Source: Roseateles aquatilis
GTDB lineage: Bacteria > Pseudomonadota > Gammaproteobacteria > Burkholderiales > Burkholderiaceae_C
Assembly: GCF_002205645.1 (NCBI RefSeq)
Contig: NZ_NIOF01000013.1
Coordinates: 62,001-126,000 of the forward strand
Reading direction: 5' to 3'
Length of the DNA stretch: 64,000 bases
Shown: positions 46,345 to 55,394 of the stretch, in pieces
Position numbering within the stretch: position 1 is the stretch's first letter
Layout: every line of letters begins with the position of its first letter
The notes under the pieces: generated by a model
Database searches by the model: none
What the model saw: only the letters and a program-made list of their open reading frames with translations
Told to the model about the DNA's origin: nothing
Made by a program: the position numbers and the translations under genes

Positions 46345-46369
46345 AAAAGCCGGCTTCAAGCCGGCTTTT
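46345..46369 (+). terminator. Intrinsic terminator of tRNA-Leu
   Basis: AAAA, then GCCGGCTT-C-AAGCCGGC and TTTT. It is a strong GC-rich hairpin with a T run, 7 bases after the CCA end. Confidence 0.9.
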
Positions 46370-46389
46370 CTCATTCTGAGGCCCAGGAA

Positions 46390-46479
46390 GTGATGTCCGA
46401 GGGACATCACGGGGGACTCGAATGGTTTGGACGGGACGTCCAAACCGGGGGCGCGCTGGCGTGACCGAGTCCTCTCCTG
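46390..46479. repeat. Two perfect palindromes and a tRNA 3'-end duplicate
   Basis: GTGATGTCC-GAG-GGACATCAC (46390-46410) and GGTTTGGAC-N5-GTCCAAACC (46424-46446) are consecutive 9-bp perfect stems. At 46466-46479 the 14-mer CGAGTCCTCTCCTG repeats tRNA positions 46318-46331 exactly. This is the pattern of a partial tRNA 3'-end copy flanking a short insert. No gene lies in 46370-46587. The palindromes could alternatively be regulator sites for the lacI gene. Confidence 0.6.
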
Positions 46480-46587
46480 CGGGCGGCCTCGTCGGCGTGG
46501 TGTCTTCTCTCACAAGAGCTTGCTCACGAGCGCCCCGTCGAGACGCCCCGCGCATGTGGCACAGTCGAGCGACCACTCCCCCGCGCC

Positions 46588-47652
46588 ATGCCGCCACCGA
46601 AACCCGCCACCATCATCGACGTCGCGCGCGAAGCCGGCGTGTCGATCAAGACCGTCTCGCGGGTCCTGAACCAGGAGCCCGGCGTCCACACCGAAACCCG
46701 CGAGCAGGTCCTGAAGGTCGTCGCCGACCTCAAGTACCGCCCGAAGCAATCCGCCCGCAGCCTCGCGGGGGGGCGGTCCTTCCTCATCGGCCTGCTGTAC
46801 TACGACCCGTCCGCCGCCTTCGTCGGCGGCGTTCAGCAGGGCGCCACGCTGCGCTGCCGCGAGGCCGGCTACCACCTCGTCGTCGAGTCCCTGCACAACG
46901 ACGCGCCCGATCTGCCGATGCAGGTCGACCGCATGGTCTCCGCGCTGCGTCCGGACGGCATGATCCTCACGCCGCCGCTGTGCGACAACCCGCAGGTGCT
47001 GAGCGCCCTGCGCGACAGCCAGACCCCCTGCGTGCTGATCTCCCCCGCCGCGGACAACCCCGACCACCCGAGCGTCCGCATGGACGACATCCATGCCGCC
47101 GAGGAGATCACCAACCTGCTGATCAGCCTGGGCCACACGCGCATCGCGATCATCAAGGGCGCGAAGGAGCAGGTCGCGTCCAAGCGCCGCTACCAGGGCT
47201 ACCTGGCCGCGCTGAAATCGCACCGCATCGCGCTGGACAAGGATTTGGTCGTGCAGGGCGACTTCACCTTCGACACCGGCGTCGAGGCCGCCTATCAGTT
47301 GCTGAGCCGTCGCCAGCGCCCCACCGCCGTCTTCGCCAGCAACGACGAGATGGCGCTGGGCGTGCTGGCCGCCGCGCAGCGCCTGGGCCTGGCGGTGCCG
47401 GGCGACCTGTCCATCGCCGGCTTCGACGACACGCCCGCCGCGGCGCGCGTCTGGCCGCCGCTGACGACGGTGCGGCAACCGATGGACGACATGGCCCGCG
47501 CGGCCGTCGACCTGCTGGTGGGGGCGCCCCGCGATGCCGGCGCCGCGACCGAGGCGGCGCCCATTCACCGTGTGCTGCCGCACGAGCTCATCGTGCGCGA
47601 CTCCACCGCGGCGCTCGGCGCCAAGAACACGGCGCGGCCCAAACGCGCCTGA
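46588..47652 (+). CDS. LacI family transcriptional regulator
   Basis: A 354-aa repressor. The LacI helix-turn-helix is at residues 8-30 (TIIDVAREAGVSIKTVSRVLN), the hinge helix near 55-62 (SARSLAGG), and a periplasmic-binding-protein-like sugar domain spans 65-340. It sits beside the halogenase, TonB receptor, sugar ABC, GH1 and glucokinase genes. Two TGACAAC-type palindromes with central CG in the promoter of that operon are the likely targets. The probable inducer is a beta-glucoside or glucose-derived sugar. Confidence 0.93.
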   Translation: MPPPKPATIIDVAREAGVSIKTVSRVLNQEPGVHTETREQVLKVVADLKYRPKQSARSLAGGRSFLIGLLYYDPSAAFVGGVQQGATLRCREAGYHLVVESLHNDAPDLPMQVDRMVSALRPDGMILTPPLCDNPQVLSALRDSQTPCVLISPAADNPDHPSVRMDDIHAAEEITNLLISLGHTRIAIIKGAKEQVASKRRYQGYLAALKSHRIALDKDLVVQGDFTFDTGVEAAYQLLSRRQRPTAVFASNDEMALGVLAAAQRLGLAVPGDLSIAGFDDTPAAARVWPPLTTVRQPMDDMARAAVDLLVGAPRDAGAATEAAPIHRVLPHELIVRDSTAALGAKNTARPKRA

Positions 47653-47745
47653 TCCGAGCCGGAGGCGCGTCTGGCGCTCGCATCACGGGCGCCTGGACGA
47701 GCGCCCGATCCGAGCTCCCGGTTTCGATGTGCGCCGAAGCCGCGC

Positions 47746-49314
47746 TCAAGCGGCCTGCGTCGCCGCGCTCTTCATGCCGGCGCGCGCCAGCATCTGCTCG
47801 ATCAACGCGCGATGCGGCGGCAGATCCCGCAGCGCATGGGCGCCGAGTTGCGCGATGGCCTGGAACTCACGCCGTGCCTCGTCCGCGCGGGTCAGCGCCG
47901 CGGTCGCCGCGCCCAGGTCGGTTTTGAATTCCATCCCGTACAGCACGTACTGCCAGCTCGCCGGCAGGTACATCTCGACGTCCGTGATGAAGTCCAGGCG
48001 CTGCGGCGGCCGCGCGCGCCACATCGCGAGCTTGTCCGTCAGCGTGCCGGTCCAACTGGACGGATCCGCGTTGTCCCGCCAGAACGCCGAGTCCCGCCGC
48101 TGCGTCAGCGCGTAGTGCATCTTGATGAAGTCGACGATGCGCACGTAGCGCTCGCGCATGAATGCGTTGAAGTGCCGGGCCGCCGGGCCCATATCGCCGT
48201 TGAACGGGAACAGTTGGCCGATCAGGTAGGCGGCCGTCTCGATCAAGCCGATGCCGGATGATTCCAGCGGTTCGAGGAAGCCGCCCGACAGTCCCACCGC
48301 CACGCAGTTGTGTGTCCACTGCGTCTCGCGATAGCCGACGTTGAGCGTCAGCTTGCGCGGCGTGAGCGCATCGCCGGCCGGGCCGACGTAGCGGCGCAGC
48401 ACGCGCTCCGCGTCGTCGTCGTCGCAGTGGCGGCTGCTGTAGACGTGACCGATGCCGCGGCGCTCCTGCAGGCCGATGTCCCAGATCCAGCCATGCTGCC
48501 GGGCGCTCGCGATCGTGCATGACGCGATCGGCGCATCCGGCCGTCCGTAGGGCACCTGCATCGCCAACGCGCGGTCGACGAAGAGCACGTCGTTCAGCGG
48601 CTTGAACGGCGAGCCCATCGCCTCGCCGATCAGGCGGGCACGGAAGCCGCTGCAATCGATGTAGAGATCGGCCGTCAGCGCGCCGGCCTCGCGCGTGTGC
48701 ACCGTGGCGATCGCGCCGCGCTCGTCGAGGTCCACGCGGTCCACCGTCGCCAGCACCCGCTTCACGCCCAGCGACTGGCCGTGCTCCGCCAGCAGCGCCG
48801 CGAACCGGCCCGCGTCGAAGTGATAGGCGTAGTTCAGCGGGCCAACGAAGTCCCCGTCCACCGCGCGCTTGGGCCCGTGGCGCGCATCGACCACCGCCTT
48901 CTGCAGCGTCACCGCGTCCGCGAAGGCCCGGCCCGCGCCGGCTTCGCCGCGCAGCCAGTAGGGCAGCAGCTCCGGCGCGCCCGGTCGCTGGCTGGGCTGG
49001 CTGAACGGATGGAAGTAGTGGTCATGCCCCGGCGTACCTTCGGGCCGCACCCAATGGTCGAAGCGGATGCCCTGCTTGAAGGTCGCCGAGCACGCTTCCA
49101 GGAAGCGCGCCTCGCCGATGCCGATCGCCGACAAGGTGCCGCGGATCGAGGGAAAGGTGCCTTCGCCGACGCCGATGATGCCGATGTCGCTGGACTCGAC
49201 CAGCGTGATGCGCACCCCGCCGCGGGCGGTGCCGAGCTGCTTCGCGAGGAAGGCTGCCGTGAGCCAGCCGGCCGTGCCGCCGCCGACGATGAGAACGTCC
49301 TGGATGGGGTTCAT
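47746..49314 (-). CDS. Flavin-dependent halogenase-like protein
   Basis: A 522-aa protein of the tryptophan halogenase family. The FAD motif GGGTAGW is at residues 11-17. The catalytic Lys is K80 in ATFKQGIRFDHW, and the Glu is E351 in FLEPLESSGIGLIE. The WxWxIP motif reads W276-I-W-D-I-G281, so the Pro is replaced by Gly. AGGAG lies upstream of the ATG at 49314. Members next to TonB-dependent receptors, such as those in Caulobacter and Xanthomonas relatives, have mostly unknown substrates; some halogenate free indoles in vitro. Its place in a beta-glucoside locus makes tryptophan an unlikely natural substrate. It is divergent from the receptor gene. Confidence 0.88.
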   Translation of the reverse strand: MNPIQDVLIVGGGTAGWLTAAFLAKQLGTARGGVRITLVESSDIGIIGVGEGTFPSIRGTLSAIGIGEARFLEACSATFKQGIRFDHWVRPEGTPGHDHYFHPFSQPSQRPGAPELLPYWLRGEAGAGRAFADAVTLQKAVVDARHGPKRAVDGDFVGPLNYAYHFDAGRFAALLAEHGQSLGVKRVLATVDRVDLDERGAIATVHTREAGALTADLYIDCSGFRARLIGEAMGSPFKPLNDVLFVDRALAMQVPYGRPDAPIASCTIASARQHGWIWDIGLQERRGIGHVYSSRHCDDDDAERVLRRYVGPAGDALTPRKLTLNVGYRETQWTHNCVAVGLSGGFLEPLESSGIGLIETAAYLIGQLFPFNGDMGPAARHFNAFMRERYVRIVDFIKMHYALTQRRDSAFWRDNADPSSWTGTLTDKLAMWRARPPQRLDFITDVEMYLPASWQYVLYGMEFKTDLGAATAALTRADEARREFQAIAQLGAHALRDLPPHRALIEQMLARAGMKSAATQAA

Positions 49315-49477
49315 GTCCGCTTGTCTCCTGTGATGACGAGGACGGCTTTTCCCTGCCGCCTTGCGCGCGTCGGGTGGCCCGCCCGACCTTGAGGGCAAAC
49401 CCTTGATCGCCCAGGAGTCCGATGGATACGGGGATCCCGGCCGTAGCCCGACTACGGGTAAATGATAGTGCGTGAAA

Positions 49478-49491
49478 TGACAACGATGTCA
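49478..49491. promoter_or_regulatory. LacI-type operator 1
   Basis: TGACAACGATGTCA is an imperfect palindrome with a central CG, the form bound by LacI/GalR repressors. Its start lies 24 bp before that of operator 2, roughly two helical turns. A separate perfect hairpin, CCGTAG-N5-CTACGG, is at 49441-49457. The 347-bp region 49315-49661 holds no gene. Confidence 0.75.
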
Positions 49492-49500
49492 ATCTTCGCG

Positions 49501-49530
49501 TTGACAACGTTGTCATCGACTGACTACGAT
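49501..49530 (+). promoter_or_regulatory. Promoter of the TonB-receptor/sugar operon
   Basis: A consensus -35 TTGACA (49501-49506) is separated by 18 bp from TACGAT (49525-49530). The -35 is embedded in operator 2, so repressor binding would block RNA polymerase directly. Confidence 0.7.
49502..49515. promoter_or_regulatory. LacI-type operator 2 (perfect palindrome)
   Basis: TGACAACGTTGTCA is a perfect 14-bp palindrome centred on CG. It overlaps the -35 box and lies 147 bp upstream of the TonB receptor start. The nearby LacI protein is the obvious ligand. Confidence 0.8.
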
Positions 49531-49661
49531 GTACTCAAACTACAAGATCAACGTCGGGACACGTCGCGATCATCACCGCCACGAGCGGAAGATTCCCGCG
49601 ACGTCGACGACGGCCGAAGTCGGTACAGAGCTTTGATTCGAAGAGCCCACCAGGAGACAAC

Positions 49662-52103
49662 ATGACTGATCGCCCCTTCCGCCGGCCGCGTCCCGGCCTG
49701 GCCACGCCCGTCCAGATCGCCGTCCTCGCCTTGATGACCGGTGCCGCGTACGCCCAATCCACCCCGGCCCCGGCGCCCGCGCCGCAGGCGGAGAACTCGC
49801 CGGCCGCCACCGCCGCGGACGGCAAGGAGTCCAAGGCGCTGCCGCAGGTCGTGGTGACCGCGACCAAGCGCAGCACCTCGCTGCAGAAGACCCCGATCGC
49901 GGTGACCGCGATCAGCTCGTCCACGCTGGACGACGCGCATGTGACCAACATGCTCGACGTCTTCAACCTCGTGCCCAGCATGCAGGGCACGGGGCAGGGC
50001 GACCACGGCATCGTCAGCATCACGATGCGCGGCATCGGCAACGACTCGGCCAAGACCGAGTACGCCGATCCGGAGGTCGCGCTGTTCGTCGACGGCGTCT
50101 TCGCGCCGCGCCCCGAGGGCGCCGCGACGATGCTCTTCGATCTCGACGGCATCGAGGTCCTGCGCGGACCGCAGGGCACGCTGTGGGGCCGCAACTCCAC
50201 CGTCGGCACCATCAACATGAAGACCGCCAAGCCGGTCTTGAAGGACAACTCCGGCTACGTGGAAGGCGGCGTCGGCAGCTACAACCGCATGGGCGTCAAG
50301 GGCGCGATCAACATCCCGCTGGGCGACACGGCGGCGATGCGCGTGGCCTTCATCCACGAGCAGCACGACGGCTACGTCGACTACCAGAAGCCCACGCAGT
50401 ACACGCTGGCCCAGCAGCAGACCGCCTATGCCGCGTCCAACGGCGGCAGCCTGACCGGCTTCCAGCCGATCAACTACAACCTCTTCGTCACCGGTGGACC
50501 GAAGTACAACGCGCAGGACCAGACCGCCGCGCGCCTGAGCTTCCTGTGGAAGCCGAGCGAGCAGTTCCGCTGGGATGTCTCGGTGGAGCAGTTCGCCGAC
50601 CGCGGCACGCCGTCGATGAGCCTGATGCAGACGCCGCGCTCGGGCGAGAAGCTCTGGTCGGCGTTGATCGACACCGCGCCTTCGCTCAAGCGGGACTCCA
50701 CGTCCATCCGCAGTCGCATGGAGTACGACCTCGGCGGCATGGCGCTGGCCTACGTCGCGGGCTACACGCACTTCAAGGGCTCGGGCACCTACGACCAGGA
50801 CTTCGGCGTCAACATGCCGACCAGCTTCACCACCGGCGCGACGCACCAGGAGGACAACACCGTCTGGACCAGCTACCGCAGCCAGAGCCATGAGCTGACG
50901 CTGCAGAGCACCGCGAAGCAGACGGTGGACTGGGTGCTGGGCCTGTACTACGCCGCCGAGGACAACGGCATCCGCTTCGACATCCCGATCGTGAACGGCA
51001 CCCAGCAGGGCACGATCAACTGGGCGGGATCGTTCATCCAGCCCAAGGAGACGGTCGACTCCAAGGCCGTCTTCGGCCAGGCGACCTGGAACGTCAACGA
51101 CGCGCTGCACCTCACCGGCGGCCTGCGCTACACCCACGACGATCGCAAGAACATCGGCGGCCGCGGCTGGTTCTGGGCCGCCAATCCCAACGCGCCGCAG
51201 ATCCCGCTGAACGCGACGATCGATCCGACCGATCCGGCCAACGGCTACACCGCCGGCAACATCAACGACGCGCACTACACCGGCGGCAAGACCACCTGGC
51301 TGGCCCGCGCCACCTACGACCTGAGCAAGACCGCGATGGCCTACGCCAGCGTGTCCACCGGCTACAAGTCCGGCGGCTCCGGCGACGGCGGCCTGCACTA
51401 CGGGCCCGAGTCGCTGACCAACTACGAGGTCGGCTACAAGACCACGCTGTGGGACGGCCGCATGACCTTCAACGTCAGCGCGTATCACATGAAGTTCCGG
51501 GACTTCCAGTTCAGCGCGCCGGTCATCGTCAACGGCAACCGCCAATTCGCATACAGCAACGCCGAGGGCGCGAAGGTCTCCGGCGTCGAGATCGAGAGCT
51601 CCCTCCTGGTCACCAACGACGACAAGCTGATGGTGTCGGCGGCGTACACGAAGACCAAACTCGGCGCGCTGGTGGCGGCGTCCAACGACTATGCGCTGCC
51701 GGTCTGCTTCGACGCCGCGCTGGGCGGCAACTGCCTGAACGTCACCGGCAACGAGCTGCCGCACGCGCCGAAATTCGCGCTGCAGCTGATGTACGAGCAC
51801 ACCTTCCCGCTGTCCAACGGCGACACCATCGCGCCGCGCATCAGCTTCCACTACCAGACGGCCAACTGGCTGTCGGTCTTCAACCTCGGCGACGGGGACC
51901 GTCAGAAGGCGTACTCGACGGCCGACATCAGCCTGCGCTACGTGTCGAAGAAGAACTGGTACGTGGACGCCTTCGTGCGCAACGTCTCGGACGAGAAGAT
52001 CAAGACCAGCGCGGGCAGCTCCGGTGCCTTCGCCAACGCGATCTGGACCGCCCAGTACGCCGCGCCGCGGACCTTCGGCGTCAACGCCGGCTACAACTTC
52101 TGA
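49662..52103 (+). CDS. TonB-dependent receptor
   Basis: An 813-aa outer-membrane receptor. GGAG is 5 bases before the ATG. The signal peptide ends at AAYAQ (about 32) after a long n-region. A Pro/Ala-rich stretch and the TonB-box-like QVVVTATKR (about 62-70) lead into the plug domain (75-190, with IEVLRGPQGTLWGRNSTVGTIN) and a 22-strand beta-barrel ending in NAGYNF with terminal Phe. The family resembles receptors used for sugars and other nutrients in Xanthomonas, Caulobacter and relatives. It is the first gene of a sugar operon and probably brings beta-glucosides across the outer membrane. Confidence 0.93.
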   Translation: MTDRPFRRPRPGLATPVQIAVLALMTGAAYAQSTPAPAPAPQAENSPAATAADGKESKALPQVVVTATKRSTSLQKTPIAVTAISSSTLDDAHVTNMLDVFNLVPSMQGTGQGDHGIVSITMRGIGNDSAKTEYADPEVALFVDGVFAPRPEGAATMLFDLDGIEVLRGPQGTLWGRNSTVGTINMKTAKPVLKDNSGYVEGGVGSYNRMGVKGAINIPLGDTAAMRVAFIHEQHDGYVDYQKPTQYTLAQQQTAYAASNGGSLTGFQPINYNLFVTGGPKYNAQDQTAARLSFLWKPSEQFRWDVSVEQFADRGTPSMSLMQTPRSGEKLWSALIDTAPSLKRDSTSIRSRMEYDLGGMALAYVAGYTHFKGSGTYDQDFGVNMPTSFTTGATHQEDNTVWTSYRSQSHELTLQSTAKQTVDWVLGLYYAAEDNGIRFDIPIVNGTQQGTINWAGSFIQPKETVDSKAVFGQATWNVNDALHLTGGLRYTHDDRKNIGGRGWFWAANPNAPQIPLNATIDPTDPANGYTAGNINDAHYTGGKTTWLARATYDLSKTAMAYASVSTGYKSGGSGDGGLHYGPESLTNYEVGYKTTLWDGRMTFNVSAYHMKFRDFQFSAPVIVNGNRQFAYSNAEGAKVSGVEIESSLLVTNDDKLMVSAAYTKTKLGALVAASNDYALPVCFDAALGGNCLNVTGNELPHAPKFALQLMYEHTFPLSNGDTIAPRISFHYQTANWLSVFNLGDGDRQKAYSTADISLRYVSKKNWYVDAFVRNVSDEKIKTSAGSSGAFANAIWTAQYAAPRTFGVNAGYNF

Positions 52104-52104
52104 C

Positions 52105-53421
52105 GTGAGCCGAGGCCCCGCGATCGACCGGCGATCGGCGGCCCGCGCGCTGCTGGCGGCCGGGATCGCGGCCGCCGTGCCGGGCGTGATCGCCCAGCCG
52201 GCGGGATCGATCCCAGGACCGGGAGAACGGCCGGCGACGCGCACGCCGCTGCGCGTCGCCACCTTTCCCGACCTGGACCGCGCCGCCATCGCCGCGGCGC
52301 CGCGCTGGCGCGCGCTTCATCCGGATGTCGAGCTGAAGATCCTGGCCATGCAGTACGCCGACCATCACCTGTCGATGACGACCGCCCTGGCGACCGGTTC
52401 CGGCCTGCCGGACGTGATGGCGATCGACCTGCGGCACATCGGCAAGTTCGTCGGTTCCGGCGGCTTCGTCGATCTGAACCCGCCGCCGTATGACGTCGCG
52501 TCGCGTGCGGGCGAGTACGTCCGCTACGCGATGGCGCAGGGGCGGGACGCACGCGGCGCGCAGGTGGCGATCCCCGCCGACATCGGGCCCGGCACGCTGA
52601 TCTACCGCAAGGACGTTCTCGACAAGGCCGGCGTGAGCGAGACCGAGATCACCCGCGACTGGGACGCCTATCTGGCCGCCGGCCAACGCATCCGGAAGAC
52701 GACCGGGGCGTACCTGATGACCGATGCCGCCGACCTGCGCGACATCGCGTTGCGGCAGGGGCTGCAGGATGGCGAGGGCCTGTACTTCGACGCGGACGGG
52801 CGCGTGCTGGTCGACTCGGCGCGCTTCCGCCATGCGTTCGAGCTCGGCCGCGCCGCGCGCCGGGCGGGGCTGGACGCGCGCGCGGTGGCGTGGACCAACG
52901 ACTGGGCGGCGGGCTTCAAGCAGGGCCGCATCGCGACGCAGATGATGGGCGCCTGGCTGGTCGGCCAGCTGCGCAATTGGATCGCGCCGGCGACGGCCGG
53001 CCTGTGGCGCTCGGCGCCGCTGCCCGGCGGCGTGCTGGCCGCCTACGGCGGCTCGTTCTACGCGATCCCGAAGAAGGCCGCCAACAAGGCCGCGGCCTGG
53101 GACTTCATCCGCCTGATGACGGCGGATCCGCACGTGCAGCTCGAATCGCTCAAGGTGCTGGACAGCTTCCCCGCGCTGCTGTCGGTGCATGGCGATCCGG
53201 TGATGGACGAGCCGATCGCCTTCCTCGGCGGTCAGCGCGCGCGCCAACTGTGGCGCGACACCGCGCGGCGCATCCCCGCCATCCCGGTCAATCGCTTCGA
53301 CGCCATCGCGACGCAGATCATCCGCGACGAGTTCGAGAAGGTCGTCGCGCGCGGCAAGGACATCGGGGAGGCGCTCAAGGATGCGCGCCGCCTCATCGAG
53401 CGCCGCGCGCGCCGCCGCTGA
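52105..53421 (+). CDS. Sugar ABC transporter substrate-binding protein
   Basis: A 438-aa family-1 extracellular solute-binding protein, starting at GTG 52105, one base after the TonB receptor stop. The N-terminus IDRRSAARALLAAGIAAAVPG resembles a twin-arginine signal. Core motifs include LPDVMAIDLRHIGKF, GTLIYRKDVLDKAGV and a C-terminal AAWDFIRLMT segment. An in-frame ATG at 52024 would lie inside the receptor gene and is less likely. It feeds the two permeases downstream. The likely ligand is a di- or oligo-beta-glucoside, inferred from the GH1 gene. Confidence 0.9.
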   Translation: MSRGPAIDRRSAARALLAAGIAAAVPGVIAQPAGSIPGPGERPATRTPLRVATFPDLDRAAIAAAPRWRALHPDVELKILAMQYADHHLSMTTALATGSGLPDVMAIDLRHIGKFVGSGGFVDLNPPPYDVASRAGEYVRYAMAQGRDARGAQVAIPADIGPGTLIYRKDVLDKAGVSETEITRDWDAYLAAGQRIRKTTGAYLMTDAADLRDIALRQGLQDGEGLYFDADGRVLVDSARFRHAFELGRAARRAGLDARAVAWTNDWAAGFKQGRIATQMMGAWLVGQLRNWIAPATAGLWRSAPLPGGVLAAYGGSFYAIPKKAANKAAAWDFIRLMTADPHVQLESLKVLDSFPALLSVHGDPVMDEPIAFLGGQRARQLWRDTARRIPAIPVNRFDAIATQIIRDEFEKVVARGKDIGEALKDARRLIERRARRR

Positions 53422-53433
53422 GGGAGCCGCCCG

Positions 53434-54480
53434 ATGAGCCGCTTCCCTCGTCCCGGTCTCGCCAGCCCCGGCCCTGCTCGGCCCGAAGCCGCGAATGCCG
53501 GACCTGCTCGCTCCGGCCTGCCGCGTCCACCGTGGTGGCGGTCGCGCGCGTGGGCGCCTTATCTCTTCATCGCGCCGTTCTTCGCGCTGTTCGTGGTCTT
53601 CGGCCTGTTCCCGTTGCTGTTCTCGATCTGGCTGTCGCTGCAGCAGTGGAATCCGGCGGAGGGGCTGCACACGATGCACTGGGTCGGGCTGGAGAACTAC
53701 GTCTACGCGCTCACCGATCCATGGTTTCACGACGCGCTCTACAACACCGCCTGGTTCGCGCTCGTGGCCGGCGTGCCGCAGCACCTGGTCGCGCTGCCGC
53801 TGGCGTTCTTCATCCATCGGCGCGCCGGGCGCGGGCGCGACCTGATCGTCGGCGCCTATTTCGTGCCGTACATCACCTCCAGCGTCGCCATCGCGCTGAT
53901 CTTCAACACGCTGTACTCGAAGGACTACGGCCTGATCAACGCGGCGCTGGCGGAGCTGACCCGCATCCCGTTCCTGGGCAGCCCGCTCGCGACGCTGCCG
54001 TCGCTGAAGGACGGCGGCATCGACTGGCTCGGCGACGCCGACTACACGCGGCCCGCCGTCGCGTTCGTCGTGTTCTGGCGCTACCTCGGCTGGAACGTCG
54101 TGCTTTACCTGTCCGGCCTGCAGATCATCGACAAGGACCTCTACGAGGCCGCCACGCTGGACGGCGCCAGCGAGTGGCAGCAGTTCCGTCACGTCACGCT
54201 GCCGCTGCTCAAGCCCATCATGTTCTTCGCGGTGACGCTGACGATCATCGGCAACCTGCAGCTGTTCGAGGAGCCCTTCATCCTCGTCGACGGCGAGCAG
54301 GGTGTGGCGACGTCGGTGATGACCAGCGCGATCTTCATGTACCGGACGGCGTTCTCCGACGGCGACTTCGGCACCGCGTCGGCGATGTCCTGGCTGATGT
54401 TCCTGTTGATCGCCGCGCTGACCTGGCTCAATGCCCGGCTCTTCGGCCGCGACGCGCGAGGCGGCCATGGCGCGCCCTGA
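53434..54480 (+). CDS. Sugar ABC transporter permease (MalF type)
   Basis: A 348-aa protein with a 40-residue Pro/Arg-rich N-terminus and six hydrophobic helices. The EAA loop is EAATLDGASEWQQFRHVTLPLLKP (about 240-263), the site that contacts the ATPase. GGGAG precedes the ATG. It lies 12 bp after the binding protein gene and overlaps the second permease gene by 14 bp. Confidence 0.92.
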   Translation: MSRFPRPGLASPGPARPEAANAGPARSGLPRPPWWRSRAWAPYLFIAPFFALFVVFGLFPLLFSIWLSLQQWNPAEGLHTMHWVGLENYVYALTDPWFHDALYNTAWFALVAGVPQHLVALPLAFFIHRRAGRGRDLIVGAYFVPYITSSVAIALIFNTLYSKDYGLINAALAELTRIPFLGSPLATLPSLKDGGIDWLGDADYTRPAVAFVVFWRYLGWNVVLYLSGLQIIDKDLYEAATLDGASEWQQFRHVTLPLLKPIMFFAVTLTIIGNLQLFEEPFILVDGEQGVATSVMTSAIFMYRTAFSDGDFGTASAMSWLMFLLIAALTWLNARLFGRDARGGHGAP

Positions 54481-55366
54481 ACGGGTCCGGCCGTGGAGCG
54501 TCGACCGCCGCCGCGCGGTCGGTGGCGGGTGCGCCCGCCCGCGGTCCGCGCGGGGGCGGCCGTGGCTGGCCTGGGCGCTGGTCATCGCCGGCGCGGTCGT
54601 GCTGGTGTCGCCGCTGTACTTCACCTTCGTCTTCGCGACGCATGGCCGCGCCGAGATCTTCAACTCGCCGCCGCCGCTGGGGTTCGGTGACGCGGCCGTC
54701 TCCAACCTGCGCCTGCTCGAAGAGCGGCTGCCGTTCTGGCGCAACCTGGGCATGAGCCTGTACGTCGCGTCGATGACGACGGCGTTGAACCTGCTGCTGT
54801 GCTCGCTGGCCGGCTACGGCTTCGCGATCTACGAGTTCCGCTTCAAGCGCCCGCTGTTCGCCGTCGTGCTCGGCTCGATGATGCTCCCGAGCTTCCTGCA
54901 CATGATCCCGAGCTTCATGGTGATGGACGCACTCGGCTGGATCGACGAGCCGCGCGCGCTCTACGTGCCGGCGGCGGCGAGCGCGCTGGGCATCTTCCTG
55001 ATGCGCCAGTACATCGGCGCGGCGATCCCGCGCGACCTGCTCGACGCCGCGCGCATCGACGGCTGCGGCGAGCTGCGCATCTTCTGGAGCATCGTGCTGC
55101 CGCTGCTCAAGCCCGCGCTGGGCACGCTGGGCCTGATCACCTTCATCGCCAGCTGGAACAACTTCGTCGGGCCGCTCGTGGTGATGCGATCGGTGGAGCA
55201 CTACACGCTGCCGCTGGCGCTGCGCTCGATGCAGGCGCCCAACAACACCGAATGGGGCGCGCTCATGATGGGCAGCGCGATCGCGATGCTGCCCTTGCTG
55301 GTGGCCTATTGCTTCAGCGCCCGGCGCCTCGTCGCCGGGCTCACCTCGGGCGCCGTGCGCGGTTGA
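54467..55366 (+). CDS. Sugar ABC transporter permease (MalG type)
   Basis: A 299-aa partner permease with six helices and the EAA-type loop (DLLDAARIDGCGELRIFWSIVLPLLKP, about 190-215). GAGG sits 5 bases before the ATG at 54467; an upstream ATG at 54431 would overlap further. No ATP-binding subunit is encoded in the operon, so a shared MsmK/UgpC-type ATPase from elsewhere must energise the system. Confidence 0.9.
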   Translation: MARPERVRPWSVDRRRAVGGGCARPRSARGRPWLAWALVIAGAVVLVSPLYFTFVFATHGRAEIFNSPPPLGFGDAAVSNLRLLEERLPFWRNLGMSLYVASMTTALNLLLCSLAGYGFAIYEFRFKRPLFAVVLGSMMLPSFLHMIPSFMVMDALGWIDEPRALYVPAAASALGIFLMRQYIGAAIPRDLLDAARIDGCGELRIFWSIVLPLLKPALGTLGLITFIASWNNFVGPLVVMRSVEHYTLPLALRSMQAPNNTEWGALMMGSAIAMLPLLVAYCFSARRLVAGLTSGAVRG

Positions 55367-55394
55367 GCCGCCCCAGGACCGACACGGACACGCC

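Noticed and set aside
49548-52289. 913-codon open frame antisense to the TonB receptor
   Set aside because: No recognisable motif; the plus-strand receptor has a signal peptide, plug, barrel and terminal Phe.
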